This document shows positions 17,242-25,910 of a stretch of 36,164 bases of DNA, one piece after another; position 1 is the first letter of the stretch; each line of letters opens with the position of its first letter. The position numbers were made by a program, and so were the translations under genes. The stretch spans positions 1 to 36,164 of the forward strand of contig NZ_CALMAW010000130.1 of NCBI RefSeq assembly GCF_937859915.1, written 5' to 3'. The DNA is from an uncultured Sphingomonas sp. (lineage in GTDB: Bacteria > Pseudomonadota > Alphaproteobacteria > Sphingomonadales > Sphingomonadaceae). Under the pieces are notes generated by a model. The model was not told the DNA's origin. It saw only the letters and a list, made by a program, of their open reading frames with translations, and did not search any database.

Positions 17242-19605
17242 TCACAGCGCCTGCCCGTCGCGATCGATCAGCACCTCGCGGCGGCCGACATGGTCCGGCG
17301 CGCCGACCTTGCCGTCCTTCTCCATCCGCTCGATCAGCCGCGCGGCGCTGTTGTAGCCGATGCGGAGCTGGCGCTGGACGTAGCTGGTCGAGGCCTTCTG
17401 CGACGACGCCACCACCTCGACCGCCTTGCGGTACAGCGCGGCGTCGGGCGAATCGTCGTCGGCGGGCTGGCCGTCCAATGCGAAGCCGCCGTCCTCGGGC
17501 TCCTCGGTGACCGCCGAGATATAGTCGGGCGTCCCCTGCCCGCGCCAATGATCGGCGACCAGCCGCACCTCCTCGTCGCTGACGAACGGCCCGTGGACGC
17601 GCGCGATCTGCTTGCCGCCTGGCATGTAGAGCATGTCGCCCTTGCCGAGCAGCTGTTCGGCGCCCTGCTCGCCGAGAATGGTGCGCGAATCGATCTTGGA
17701 GGTGACGGAGAAGCTGATCCGGGTCGGCAGGTTGGCTTTGATCACGCCGGTGATGACGTCGACCGAGGGCCTCTGGGTGGCCATGATCAGGTGGATTCCC
17801 GCCGCGCGCGCCTTCTGCGCGAGCCGCTGGATGAGGAATTCGACCTCCTTGCCCGCGGTCATCATCAGATCGGCGAGCTCGTCGACGATCACCACGATCT
17901 GCGGCAGCGGCTCGAACTCGAGCTCCTCCTCCTCGTAGATCGGATGCCCCGATTCGGCGTCATAGCCGGTCTGCACGCGCCGCCCGAGCTTCTGGCCGCG
18001 CGTCTTGGCGCCGCGCACCTTTTCGTTGAACGAGGCGAGGCTGCGCACGCCGACCGACGACATCTTGCGGTAGCGCTCCTCCATCTGCTCGACCGCCCAT
18101 TTGAGCGCGCGCACCGCCTTGGCGGGCTCGGTCACCACCGGCGAGAGCAGATGCGGGATGCCGTCGTAGATGCTGAGCTCGAGCATCTTGGGATCGATCA
18201 TGATCATCCGGCACGTTTTCGGCGAGTGCCGGAACAGCAGCGACATGATCATCGCGTTGAGGCCGACCGACTTGCCCGATCCCGTGGTCCCGGCGATCAG
18301 CAGATGCGGCATCGGCGCCAGATCGGCGATCACCGGGTCGCCCGCGATATTCTTGCCGAGGATGATCGGAAGCTGCGTCGTCGGATCCTCGAAGGCGGGA
18401 TCGTTGATCAGCTCGGACAGGACCACCGCCTCGCGCTTCACATTTGGCAGCTCGATGCCGATCACGGTGCGGCCCGGGATCGTCGCGATGCGGGCGGACA
18501 GCGCCGACATGTTGCGCGCGACGTCGTCGGCGAGCGCGATCACGCGGCTGGCCTTGATGCCGGGCGCGGGTTCCAGCTCGTACATCGTCACCACGGGGCC
18601 GGGGCGGACGGCGTTGATCGTACCCTTGACGTGAAAGTCGTCGAGCACGGTGACGAGCAGCTGCGCGTTGCGCTCGAGCGCGGCCTTGTCGATCGCCTGG
18701 CCCGTGTTCGGCGGCGCCGGGGCGAGCAGGTCGATCGAGGGCAGCACGAATTCGTCGCGCAGGTCGAGCGAGGTCTGGCGCGCGCTCTCGGACTTGCGCG
18801 GGGTGCTCGCCGCCGAGCGATCGGCAATGATCGGGCGCGACGGGGCCTGCGCGGGCGCCGCGGCGGCACGGCCCTTGCGCGGCGGCGGAACGATGACGTC
18901 CTCGCCATCGTTGATATCCTCGTCGTCGGGTCGCGCGGCGGCCTCGCGCCGTGGCACCCGCACCTTGGCGACGCGCGCGACCGGCCGCGCCGCGCCTTGC
19001 CCGGCGCGCGACAGCCAGGCGCGCTCATCGGCTTCGAGCCCGATCGCGACGATCCACAGCCACAAGGCGGCGCCGACCGCGACAAGCTCGACCGCATAGC
19101 GCAGCGGCATCGCGAAGCCGTGGCCCGGGATCAGCGCGATACCCGCCTCGATCGCGCGGCTGCCGAGATAGCCGAGCGCACCGCCCCATCCGGCGGGCAG
19201 CCACAGGCTGGTCTCCTCGCGGAACAGCGCGACCGCGGTGCCGGCGAGCAGCATCGCGACGAGCGTGAGCAGCGCCGCCCTGCCCCACCGTCCCGAATCG
19301 CGGCCGCGCAGCAGCCGGACGCCGGGGACGAGGATGATCGGCACCCAGCCCGCGGCGGCAGGGCCGAACAGCATCAGCCCGAGATCGGCGATCCAGGCGC
19401 CGGGACCACCAATCCAGTTGCGCGGCGGTCCGCCCGCGACGGTGTTGAGCGCCGGGTCCGAGCGATGGTAGCTGGCGAGCGCGATCGCGAACAGAATGGC
19501 GGCGGCGATCAGCGCGATTCCGCCGACGATGCCGCCGCTGCGCGCGACCGCGGACACGATCCTTTCGCGCCAGGGTGCACCGCGCACCGCCACGTTGCTC
19601 GCCAT
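17242..19605 (-). CDS. ftsK: DNA translocase FtsK
   Basis: The 787-residue protein couples division to chromosome segregation by pumping DNA at the septum and activating XerCD at dif. The first 190 residues hold about four membrane spans. A charged, Ala/Pro-rich linker follows to about 280. The motor has Walker A GTTGSGKS (439-446) and Walker B VVIVDELADLMM, with RPSVDVITGVIKANLPTRIS nearby. The C-terminal gamma domain (about 715-787) has the SYVQRQLRIGYNSAARLIE winged helix that reads KOPS sequences. The linker is short compared with E. coli FtsK, as is usual in this class. Divergent from the UbiH-type gene. Confidence 0.96.
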   Translation of the reverse strand: MASNVAVRGAPWRERIVSAVARSGGIVGGIALIAAAILFAIALASYHRSDPALNTVAGGPPRNWIGGPGAWIADLGLMLFGPAAAGWVPIILVPGVRLLRGRDSGRWGRAALLTLVAMLLAGTAVALFREETSLWLPAGWGGALGYLGSRAIEAGIALIPGHGFAMPLRYAVELVAVGAALWLWIVAIGLEADERAWLSRAGQGAARPVARVAKVRVPRREAAARPDDEDINDGEDVIVPPPRKGRAAAAPAQAPSRPIIADRSAASTPRKSESARQTSLDLRDEFVLPSIDLLAPAPPNTGQAIDKAALERNAQLLVTVLDDFHVKGTINAVRPGPVVTMYELEPAPGIKASRVIALADDVARNMSALSARIATIPGRTVIGIELPNVKREAVVLSELINDPAFEDPTTQLPIILGKNIAGDPVIADLAPMPHLLIAGTTGSGKSVGLNAMIMSLLFRHSPKTCRMIMIDPKMLELSIYDGIPHLLSPVVTEPAKAVRALKWAVEQMEERYRKMSSVGVRSLASFNEKVRGAKTRGQKLGRRVQTGYDAESGHPIYEEEELEFEPLPQIVVIVDELADLMMTAGKEVEFLIQRLAQKARAAGIHLIMATQRPSVDVITGVIKANLPTRISFSVTSKIDSRTILGEQGAEQLLGKGDMLYMPGGKQIARVHGPFVSDEEVRLVADHWRGQGTPDYISAVTEEPEDGGFALDGQPADDDSPDAALYRKAVEVVASSQKASTSYVQRQLRIGYNSAARLIERMEKDGKVGAPDHVGRREVLIDRDGQAL

Positions 19606-19728
19606 GTCCTGTGCTCCCCGGCGGGGCCGCGCACCGGCGTGCCCCTAATGTTCCGTGATGCCAACATGACTTTCGCAATCCTACAAGTCAACTTTGTCAT
19701 CGCGCGGCGCGGCGGCTAGAGCAGGGCC

Positions 19729-20949
19729 ATGACTGAAATCCCCCGCCACGACGTGATCATCCTGGGTGCCGGCCTGGTCGGCTGCGCACTGGCGCTGGCG
19801 CTCGCCAAGGGCGGCGTGACCAGCATCCTGGTCGACCCCGCCGACCCGCAGGCGATCCGCGCCGCGACCAACGACGGCCGCGCCTCGGCGGTGTCGAGCA
19901 GCACCTGGCGGATGTTCGACGCGCTTGGGCTGGAGCCCGCCTTCGCCCCGCACGCCTCGCCGATCGAGCGCATCGAGGTCGGCGAGCAGGGCGCGCGGGG
20001 CCTGCTTGCCTTCCAGCCCGATCTCGCCAACGACGGCCCGCTCGGCATGATGGTCGAGAACCGCACCCTGAGGATGGGCTTGCGGGATGCTGCGGCCGCT
20101 GCCGAGGGCGTGACGCTGCTGATGCCGGCGACCCCGCAGACCGTCGAGCGCGATGCCGACGGCGTGCGGATCACGCTCGCCGACGGGCGCCGGATCGCGG
20201 GCGCGCTGCTGGTCGGCGCGGAGGGGCGCCGCTCGCCGACGCGCGAGGCGGCGCGAATCGCGGTCGCGCGCTGGGAGTACAGGCATGTCGCGATCGTCGG
20301 CATGCTCGATCACAGCGAAGACCATCGCAACGTCGCGCACGAGCTGTTCTACACCGCCGGCCCGTTCGCGCTGCTGCCGATGCAGGGTGGCCACCGCTCC
20401 GCGCTGGTGTGGACGGTGGCGGAGGCGGATGCGCCGGCCATGCTGACGCTCTCCCCCCGCGCCTTCCTTGCCGAGGCGGACAAGCGGATGAAGGGGATGC
20501 TCGGCACGCTGTCGCTCGCCGGCCCGCTGTCGAGCTATCCGCTCGGCTTCCACCACGCCGCGCACATCACCGACGAGCGTCTCGCGCTGGTCGGCGACGC
20601 CGCGCACGGCATCCATCCGATCGCAGGCCAGGGCGTCAATCTCGGCTTCCGCGACGCCGCAGCACTTGCCGAGGTGCTGATCGAGGGGGTGCGGCTCGGG
20701 CTCGATCCGGGCGACGCGCAGCTGCTGCAGCGCTACGAGCGCTGGCGCGGGCTCGACACCTTCTCGGTGGCGGCGGCGACCGACGGGTTGACGCGGCTGT
20801 TCGGCGTGCCGGGGCGCGCAGCGTCGCGGGTCCGGCGGCTGGGCATCGGTATCGTCGAGCGGGTGCCAGCGCTAAAAGACTTCTTCATGGCCGAGGCACG
20901 CGGCGAAAGCGGTGCGCTGCCGCGGCTGCTGAGCGGGCAGGCGATCTGA
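19729..20949 (+). CDS. UbiH/UbiF-type FAD-dependent ubiquinone-biosynthesis hydroxylase
   Basis: This 406-residue flavoprotein monooxygenase has the N-terminal FAD motif DVIILGAGLVGCALALALAK, the conserved NDGRASAVSSSTWRMFDALG segment, and the second FAD motif LALVGDAAHGIHPIAGQGVN followed by LGFRDAAALAE. These are the signatures of the family that hydroxylates the ubiquinone ring (UbiH, UbiF, UbiI, UbiL). Which ring position is used cannot be read from sequence, and alphaproteobacterial members differ in regiospecificity, so no symbol is given. It stands alone, divergent from ftsK. Confidence 0.92.
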   Translation: MTEIPRHDVIILGAGLVGCALALALAKGGVTSILVDPADPQAIRAATNDGRASAVSSSTWRMFDALGLEPAFAPHASPIERIEVGEQGARGLLAFQPDLANDGPLGMMVENRTLRMGLRDAAAAAEGVTLLMPATPQTVERDADGVRITLADGRRIAGALLVGAEGRRSPTREAARIAVARWEYRHVAIVGMLDHSEDHRNVAHELFYTAGPFALLPMQGGHRSALVWTVAEADAPAMLTLSPRAFLAEADKRMKGMLGTLSLAGPLSSYPLGFHHAAHITDERLALVGDAAHGIHPIAGQGVNLGFRDAAALAEVLIEGVRLGLDPGDAQLLQRYERWRGLDTFSVAAATDGLTRLFGVPGRAASRVRRLGIGIVERVPALKDFFMAEARGESGALPRLLSGQAI

Positions 20950-21017
20950 TCCGAGGCGGCGGATTGAGGGCGACGGTGCCCACCGGATCGTCCTCGCCAT
21001 CCCGAACGTCATCCGCG

Positions 21018-21080
21018 ATCCAGACGCGCACCGTTTCCAGCTTGGACGCTACGCGTCTGGATCCTGACCTTCGTCAGGAT
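21018..21080. repeat. Palindromic repeat and hairpin after the UbiH-type gene
   Basis: An 11-bp perfect inverted repeat (ATCCAGACGCG at 21018-21028, CGCGTCTGGAT at 21052-21062) is directly followed by a perfect 8-bp stem with a CTTC loop (ATCCTGAC / GTCAGGAT, 21061-21080). It occupies the 155-bp spacer between two convergent genes, so it may serve as a bidirectional terminator as well as being a dispersed repeat. Confidence 0.65.
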
Positions 21081-21104
21081 GACGGACGGGGCGACCGTGG
21101 GGTC

Positions 21105-21503
21105 CTACACCGACGCGGGCGCACGCCATCGATCGAGACCGACATCCGGCGACGGGGCGACCCAGCGCGCTGCCTCCTCGTCGCTGTCGAACATGCGCAC
21201 CCGATCGTCGACCAGCAGGCGCCGGGCCTGCATCCGGGACACGGATCGTCCAGCCAGAAGCGCGATCCGCTTCGCATGGTGCGGCCGCGCCGTGATGAAC
21301 TGCTGGAATATCTCGACCATCGCTTGCGACTGGAGCGCGCACGCGCGGAGATCGACGAGAACGAAATAGCCGTTGTCGACAGATAGGTCGGCGATCGCCT
21401 TTCTCAGATCGACGATGAACGCGTCCGATAGTTCGGGACTGAAAAAGCCCGACATCGTGATGTGCAGCATCCTTCGCCGAAGGTCCGTCTTAATCGCGTA
21501 CAT
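21105..21503 (-). CDS. SpoIIAA-like (STAS-type fold) protein
   Basis: A 132-residue soluble protein beginning MYAIKTDLRRRMLHITMSGF, with FVLVDLRACALQSQAMVEIF and ARRLLVDDRVRMFDSDEEAARW. The alternating strand-helix pattern and the LVDLRAC core strand fit the SpoIIAA-like family, related to STAS anti-sigma antagonist domains. Family members in proteobacteria have no clear function; several lack the phosphorylated serine of SpoIIAA, and none is obvious here. It is monocistronic in appearance. Family call is from pattern recognition. Confidence 0.65.
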   Translation of the reverse strand: MYAIKTDLRRRMLHITMSGFFSPELSDAFIVDLRKAIADLSVDNGYFVLVDLRACALQSQAMVEIFQQFITARPHHAKRIALLAGRSVSRMQARRLLVDDRVRMFDSDEEAARWVAPSPDVGLDRWRAPASV

Positions 21504-21640
21504 GCTCTACCTTCGCGCTCGCCGATCGTGGCGGGTCGCATGGCAGGGCTTTAGGATGTCTTCACCATCCGCTGCCGCCGGCTTCGATACGACCAATGTC
21601 GAAGACGTGCGGGTGCCGCGATAGTGCGGCCGTCCTTTCG

Positions 21641-21829
21641 CTAGAGCCGCCGTGCCGCCTCGATCAGCAGCACCGGCACGCCTTCGCGGATCGGGTAGGC
21701 AAGCCCGGCCTCGTCGGACACCAGTTCGCCGCGCGCGGCGTCGAGCCGGAGCGGCGTCCGCGTCATCGGGCAGACCAGGATTGCGAGCAGGTCCGGATCG
21801 ATGGCCGGGCGCACACCTGCGGGTGTCAT
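21641..21829 (-). CDS. Trm112 family protein
   Basis: This 62-residue protein contains [38 protein letters not shown], the hallmark of Trm112-type small proteins. In eukaryotes and archaea Trm112 is a zinc-binding activator of methyltransferases; bacterial versions such as YcaR keep the fold but often lack most zinc cysteines. Only one of the cysteines (VCP) is present here. Its start overlaps the LON-domain gene by 4 bp, so it is the last gene of a CnoX-like/LON/Trm112 operon. Confidence 0.9.
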   Translation of the reverse strand: MTPAGVRPAIDPDLLAILVCPMTRTPLRLDAARGELVSDEAGLAYPIREGVPVLLIEAARRL

Positions 21830-22452
21830 TGCAGCGTGGCGCCGTCGTCCTCATCGCTTTCGTCGAGGCGGAAGAAGCGCAGGAACTGGACGACGAGATC
21901 GGCGCGCTCGGCGATGTCGGCCGCCTCGAGCAGGGCTTGCTTGGTCGCGACGTCGAAGGGGGCGACCTGCGCCACGCCGTTGACCAGTGCCTCGTCGTCG
22001 AGCCGCTCGACCGCGCTCCAGTCGATCGCATAGCCTTTCGCCTCGGCATAGCGCCGCGCCTCGCGCTCGAGATCGGCGCGCAGCGCCAGCCCCAGCGGAT
22101 CGGGCTCGGCGCTATCGCTCTCGAACCCGCTCCAGTCCGCCTCGACCTGGCGGAAGGCGGTGGTGACGTCGAGCTCGCGGACCAGCCGGAACCGCGTCAG
22201 GCCTTCGAGCACCAGATTGTAGCGGCCGTCGTCGAGCGCTTCGAATTCGGCGATGCGGCCGACGCAGCCGATGTCGAACAGCGCAGGCTTGGCGTGGTCG
22301 CCGTCGCGCGGCTGGATCATCCCGATCCGCCGGTCGCGCGCCATCGCGTCGCTGATCATCGCGCGGTAGCGCGGCTCGAAGATGTGCAACGGCAGCATCG
22401 CGCGCGGGAACAGCAGCGCACCGCCGAGCGGGAAGATCGAAAGACGCGCCAC
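21826..22452 (-). CDS. LON N-terminal (substrate-binding) domain protein
   Basis: From the GTG at 22452 the protein has 208 residues and begins [37 protein letters not shown], the typical start of the Lon N-terminal (PUA-like) domain. There is no ATPase or protease domain, so it is a stand-alone substrate-binding-type protein of unknown partner. A longer reading to an ATG at 22509 would extend into the upstream gene; the GTG, nine bases after that gene's stop, fits better. The tail is acidic ([10 protein letters not shown]). Same operon as the CnoX-like and Trm112 genes. Confidence 0.88.
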   Translation of the reverse strand: MARLSIFPLGGALLFPRAMLPLHIFEPRYRAMISDAMARDRRIGMIQPRDGDHAKPALFDIGCVGRIAEFEALDDGRYNLVLEGLTRFRLVRELDVTTAFRQVEADWSGFESDSAEPDPLGLALRADLEREARRYAEAKGYAIDWSAVERLDDEALVNGVAQVAPFDVATKQALLEAADIAERADLVVQFLRFFRLDESDEDDGATLQ

Positions 22453-22460
22453 CGGCCGGC

Positions 22461-23393
22461 TCAGGTGAACAGCACGGCGGACAGCCGCCGACGCTGCGCG
22501 CTCACCCACGGATCCTCGAGCCCGACCGCGGCGAACAGGGTCAGCAACCGCTCGCGGGCGGCGCCCTCGTGCCAGGTCCGGTCGAGCGCGATGCTGGCGA
22601 GCAACTGGTCGGCGGCGCCGTCGCGGTCGCCCGCCGCCATCAGCCCGCCGGCAAGCTCGTAGCGCTTGTCGAGATCGTCGGGCGACGCCTCCACCGCGCG
22701 GCGCAGCGCCTCGAGATCGTCGACCGGCGCGGCCTGCCTGGCGAGCGCGATCGCCGCGCGCACCTGGGTGAAGGCGACGTCCTTGGCCTTGTCCTCGGGA
22801 AGCGCCGCGAGCAGCGCTTCGGCGTCGTCGGCGCGGTCGAGCGCCAACAGCGCCCGGGCATGGCCGGCGGTGGCTGTGACATGGTCGGGCGCCATCGCCG
22901 CCACCTGCTCGAAGATCGACAGCGCGCGCTCGGCGTCGCCGGCGGCGAGCAGCTCCTCGCCCATCGCGACAAACTGCTCGACGTCCTCGGCCTGGGGATC
23001 ACCCTCGCCCGCCTGGATCGGCAGCTGCGCCAGCAGCTGGTCGAGCATGCGGGTAAGCTGGCCCTCGGTGCGCGCCTGCGTCAGGTCGGCGACGGGCTGA
23101 CCCTCGAACAGCGCATAGACGGTCGGGATCGACTGGACGCGGAACTGCGCCGCGATGAACTTGTCCTTGTCGACGTCGATCTTGACCAGCTTCACGCCCT
23201 TGTCGGCATAATCCCTGGCGACCTTCTCGATCACCGGTCCGAGCTGTTTGCAGGGGCCGCACCATTCCGCCCAGAAGTCGACGATGACGAGGCTCGTCAT
23301 CGAGGGCTCGACGACGTCGCGCCGGAAGGCTTCCACCGCCTCGCGGTCCGCCGCACTCATCCCCAACGTCGCCACGCTCGTGTCTCCTGCCAT
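22461..23393 (-). CDS. Thioredoxin-TPR chaperedoxin (CnoX/YbbN-like)
   Basis: The 310-residue protein joins an N-terminal thioredoxin domain, with active site WCGPC (Cys45, Cys48) in DFWAEWCGPCKQLGPVIEK, to a C-terminal TPR-type helical region rich in ALxxxDRADDAEALL repeats. This is the layout of CnoX (YbbN), which protects proteins from oxidative aggregation and hands them to chaperones. E. coli CnoX has lost redox activity (SxxC), whereas this protein keeps both cysteines and may act as an oxidoreductase, as in Caulobacter. First gene of the LON/Trm112 operon. Confidence 0.92.
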   Translation of the reverse strand: MAGDTSVATLGMSAADREAVEAFRRDVVEPSMTSLVIVDFWAEWCGPCKQLGPVIEKVARDYADKGVKLVKIDVDKDKFIAAQFRVQSIPTVYALFEGQPVADLTQARTEGQLTRMLDQLLAQLPIQAGEGDPQAEDVEQFVAMGEELLAAGDAERALSIFEQVAAMAPDHVTATAGHARALLALDRADDAEALLAALPEDKAKDVAFTQVRAAIALARQAAPVDDLEALRRAVEASPDDLDKRYELAGGLMAAGDRDGAADQLLASIALDRTWHEGAARERLLTLFAAVGLEDPWVSAQRRRLSAVLFT

Positions 23394-23561
23394 CCGCTAC
23401 CGGTTCGATCGCCTTATGTGGGCGTGGGGGCCCCGCTGCCAACCCCTGCCCGACGGCACGGCGCGACGCACGAAATTTGTCGGCGAATCGGCTTGCCCGT
23501 TCGAAAGGCCGGTGCTAGTGGCCCACCTCCACGGCGGGGCCCTGCCCCGACGGCGCCAAGA

Positions 23562-23636
23562 GCGGGCGTAGCTCAGGGGTAGAGCACAACCTTGCCAAGG
23601 TTGGGGTCGAGGGTTCGAATCCCTTCGCCCGCTCCA
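23562..23636 (+). tRNA. tRNA-Gly (GCC anticodon)
   Basis: The cloverleaf can be folded by eye: acceptor stem GCGGGCG pairs with CGCCCGC; the D arm is GCTC-AGGGGTA-GAGC; the anticodon arm CAACC-TTGCCAA-GGTTG presents GCC; and the T arm is GAGGG-TTCGAAT-CCCTT with one mismatch-type pair. The 3' end TCCA is encoded, so CCA is in the DNA. The 3' half is the apparent integration target of the island that follows. Confidence 0.97.
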
Positions 23637-23654
23637 GTTTTCCCAAGGAAAACT
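23636..23654 (+). terminator. Hairpin directly after tRNA-Gly
   Basis: AGTTTTCC-CAA-GGAAAACT is a perfect 8-bp stem beginning at the last base of the tRNA. It may end the tRNA transcript; alternatively it may belong to the attachment region of the element. Confidence 0.45.
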
Positions 23655-23740
23655 GCATGTTAGGGATTTTCAGTTCCCTTCTCGCAATGAAATATAGCAT
23701 CTTCGGATCGTGTTCGGATTCGGAATAGGATGCTCGGATT

Positions 23741-25033
23741 TTGGCGAAGGCGAATCCTAGGCAGCCAGCACCGGTTGCACCATCTGCAGAACGCAGCGAG
23801 TCGTCAGCAAAGGGTGCGGTGGTGGACTCCCGTACGTTCAGGGACGGCCTGATCTACCTCTACAAGCGTGCCGATTACGCTAAGCCCACCTGGCTCTGCC
23901 GGGTGAAGGTGCCGGGCGCCAAAGGCTACGCTAATCGCAGCACGGGGACGGGTGACGAGCACCAAGCCTTTAAGTTCGCCGACGACCTCTACAACCGGCT
24001 TCTGGTCAACTCGCTAACCGGGGTGGCCCCGCCATCGAAGCGGATTGGTCCCGTGATCGATGCTTACATAAAGCGGCTGGAGCCGGACAAGGCTCGCAAG
24101 TCGATCGGCTACAAGATCCTGCTGATGAAGCGAGTGAAGCCAACCCTCGATCACAGGACGTTCGACGAGCTCTCGACGGCGTTGCTGTCCAAGGTGATCG
24201 ACGACCAGATTGCCCTGACCAAGAAGGGTTCTCTTTCCCCGAACACGATCAAGCGAATCTACGGCGACCTGCGGCACTTCCTGCAATGGTGCATGGACCA
24301 GGGGCACATCGATGCGTTGACGAAGTTTCCCAAGGTCATCGGCGTTGCATCCCGCCGTCCGCACTTCAATGCGAAGGATTGGCAGAAGCTGACCCGATAC
24401 CTCCAGGAGTTCGTAAAGATCGAAAATGGGGCGATTCGGCGGGATCGAAAGATGCTGCGGGATTACGTTCTGATCCTCGCCAACACGGGCATCCGTGTCG
24501 GCGAAGCCCGCATCCTCAAATGGCGAGACCTAAGCGAAGTTAGCGGGGAAGATGGTGCCCCGAACATCGTGCTGGCTGTGGCGGGTAAGACGGGCAAGCG
24601 AGACGTCGTGGCACGATCAGCCGAGGTAAAGACCTACTTCAAACGGATACGTGATCTCCGGATTGAAGAGCTGACCACACCAGAGACGCCCAAGCCAAAG
24701 CTCGATCCCGATAGCCTCATCTTCTGTCACAAGGACGGATCAGCGATCGGCACGTTCAAGAAGTCGTTTGCGGCGCTGGTCAAAGCAGCCAGGGTCGAGA
24801 AGGACACCCACGGTGACCCCCGGACGCTTTACTCGCTGCGGCACACCTATGCGACGTTCCGCCTCCATAACGGCGTCAATCACTACACGCTGGGGAGGAA
24901 TATGGGCACGACGGTCGCCATGCTGGAGCAGTACTATGGGCATACGTCGAATGTCATTTCGGCCAAGGAGTTGACCAAGATCAGCGGTGGCAAGGCAAGC
25001 GGAGCATCGTCATCCATGAAGTGGCTTGATTAG
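23741..25033 (+). CDS. Tyrosine-type site-specific integrase
   Basis: The 430-residue recombinase has an N-terminal DNA-binding region, a SAM-like core-binding domain (about 100-200), and a catalytic domain. Catalytic arginine I is in ANTGIRVGEARILKW (Arg252), the beta-hairpin lysine in AGKTGKR, and arginine II in LYSLRHTYATFRL (Arg367). The nucleophile is one of the paired tyrosines in EQYYGH (398-399). The first histidine of HxxR is replaced by Tyr364 and the later LGH is MGT, as in one branch of these integrases. The start appears to be TTG at 23741. It faces away from the tRNA-Gly gene and probably integrated the island. Confidence 0.93.
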   Translation: MAKANPRQPAPVAPSAERSESSAKGAVVDSRTFRDGLIYLYKRADYAKPTWLCRVKVPGAKGYANRSTGTGDEHQAFKFADDLYNRLLVNSLTGVAPPSKRIGPVIDAYIKRLEPDKARKSIGYKILLMKRVKPTLDHRTFDELSTALLSKVIDDQIALTKKGSLSPNTIKRIYGDLRHFLQWCMDQGHIDALTKFPKVIGVASRRPHFNAKDWQKLTRYLQEFVKIENGAIRRDRKMLRDYVLILANTGIRVGEARILKWRDLSEVSGEDGAPNIVLAVAGKTGKRDVVARSAEVKTYFKRIRDLRIEELTTPETPKPKLDPDSLIFCHKDGSAIGTFKKSFAALVKAARVEKDTHGDPRTLYSLRHTYATFRLHNGVNHYTLGRNMGTTVAMLEQYYGHTSNVISAKELTKISGGKASGASSSMKWLD

Positions 25034-25095
25034 CCCGTGGACCTCATGAGGGTCTGAACGGACCCCCGGCACGACACCATAGAAGGAGATGTGCC

Positions 25096-25452
25096 GTGGA
25101 ATTGAAGTTCGTAGCCGCAACCCGCCCCGCCAAGCCGAATGCGTCACTGCTCCGTCGTCAGAAGCTGGTTCGTAAGATCGATCAGCAGATCGGTTACGTT
25201 CGCCAGATGATCGAGGGGCAGAGCGTCCGTGCCGCATGGGCATGGATGGACGATGCGGGCAGCTACTTTCTTCCGATCAAGTACGGTCGCCAGCCGCTTG
25301 AGCTGAAGAAGGGTATGTTTGCGATCCAGTGCCCCGATCTCGACCATGCCGAGGCGGCGCTTTGCACCGTCCGTGGGATGGTCCTCCACGGAGATTTTGA
25401 CAGCCAGCTCGATAAGGTTTCGACTGACATTCGGAGCAGATTCACTAAGTGA
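25096..25452 (+). CDS. DUF6641-like small protein
   Basis: This 118-residue protein starts at GTG 25096, preceded by AAGGAGAT. It begins MELKFVAATRPAKPNASLLR, then RRQKLVRKIDQQIGYVRQM, and has a central FLPIKYGRQPLELKKGMFAI strand region and a charged helical end. The arrangement (short basic N-terminus, Arg-Lys helix, YG-x-x-x-LEL-x-KG core) matches what I remember of DUF6641 proteins carried on alphaproteobacterial plasmids and islands. Function is unknown. It follows the integrase by 62 bases and ends at a strong terminator. Confidence 0.7.
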   Translation: MELKFVAATRPAKPNASLLRRQKLVRKIDQQIGYVRQMIEGQSVRAAWAWMDDAGSYFLPIKYGRQPLELKKGMFAIQCPDLDHAEAALCTVRGMVLHGDFDSQLDKVSTDIRSRFTK

Positions 25453-25467
25453 TTAACGAAATTCCCG

Positions 25468-25495
25468 CCCGGAGCTGCGCATCGGCAGCTCCGGG
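25468..25495 (+). terminator. Intrinsic-type terminator after the DUF6641-like gene
   Basis: A perfect 11-bp stem (CCCGGAGCTGC / GCAGCTCCGGG) with a six-base loop is followed by GTTTGG. It lies between convergent genes, 15 bases after the stop at 25452. Confidence 0.75.
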
Positions 25496-25523
25496 GTTTG
25501 GAACCAGCAAAGATTCGGCCTTC

Positions 25524-25910
25524 TTATATCCGTTGGACGGCAACTCGATTGTGGCCATTCACCCAGAAGGGGATAAGGACGATGTCCAACAAGCAGAGCC
25601 CCCAATATCCATATAGTATATAACGCCCAAAATCGCGTATACCCTGCAAGCCCGGAACGGAGCCGCCGGTATGCTGCAAGATAAAGTCCATCTGGATGTA
25701 GATGTCTTGGATTATCGCAGGGACCGAGATCCAAGCGATGACACCCAAAGCGATTAAAAGCCTTATCACAGCATAGGTATATTTTCGCAAATAAAGTAGG
25801 TCGCCGGCCAATCCCCCTACGAGTATCAGCAACACGTATGCGGCGAGCATGGACTTCCGCTTACCGGATGCTCTGCTACCGGCATCCGCAAACGAGCTAC
25901 GTTCTCTCAC
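25524..25910 (-). CDS. TM2-domain-like membrane protein
   Basis: The 128-residue product has three hydrophobic spans. The first, MLAAYVLLILVGGLAGDLLY, followed by LRKYTYAVIRLL, and the last, YGYWGLCLLDIVLIPFWV ending in N, reproduce the TM2 pattern (two helices linked by a short acidic turn, then W-x-x-D-x-x-x-IP). TM2 proteins are small bacterial membrane proteins of unknown function. It starts at GTG 25910, overlapping the upstream lipoprotein gene by 4 bp, so the two are probably made together. Probably inner membrane. Confidence 0.7.
   Translation of the reverse strand: MRERSSFADAGSRASGKRKSMLAAYVLLILVGGLAGDLLYLRKYTYAVIRLLIALGVIAWISVPAIIQDIYIQMDFILQHTGGSVPGLQGIRDFGRYILYGYWGLCLLDIVLIPFWVNGHNRVAVQRI

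Noticed and set aside
17173-19719. 848-codon open frame antisense to ftsK
   Set aside because: Same high-GC shadow effect; composition is His/Arg/Asp-rich and it runs opposite a complete FtsK with all motifs.
25453-25734. 93-codon minus-strand frame over the TM2-like gene
   Set aside because: It is an alternative frame of the TM2-like gene, crosses a strong terminator hairpin, and shows no domain.
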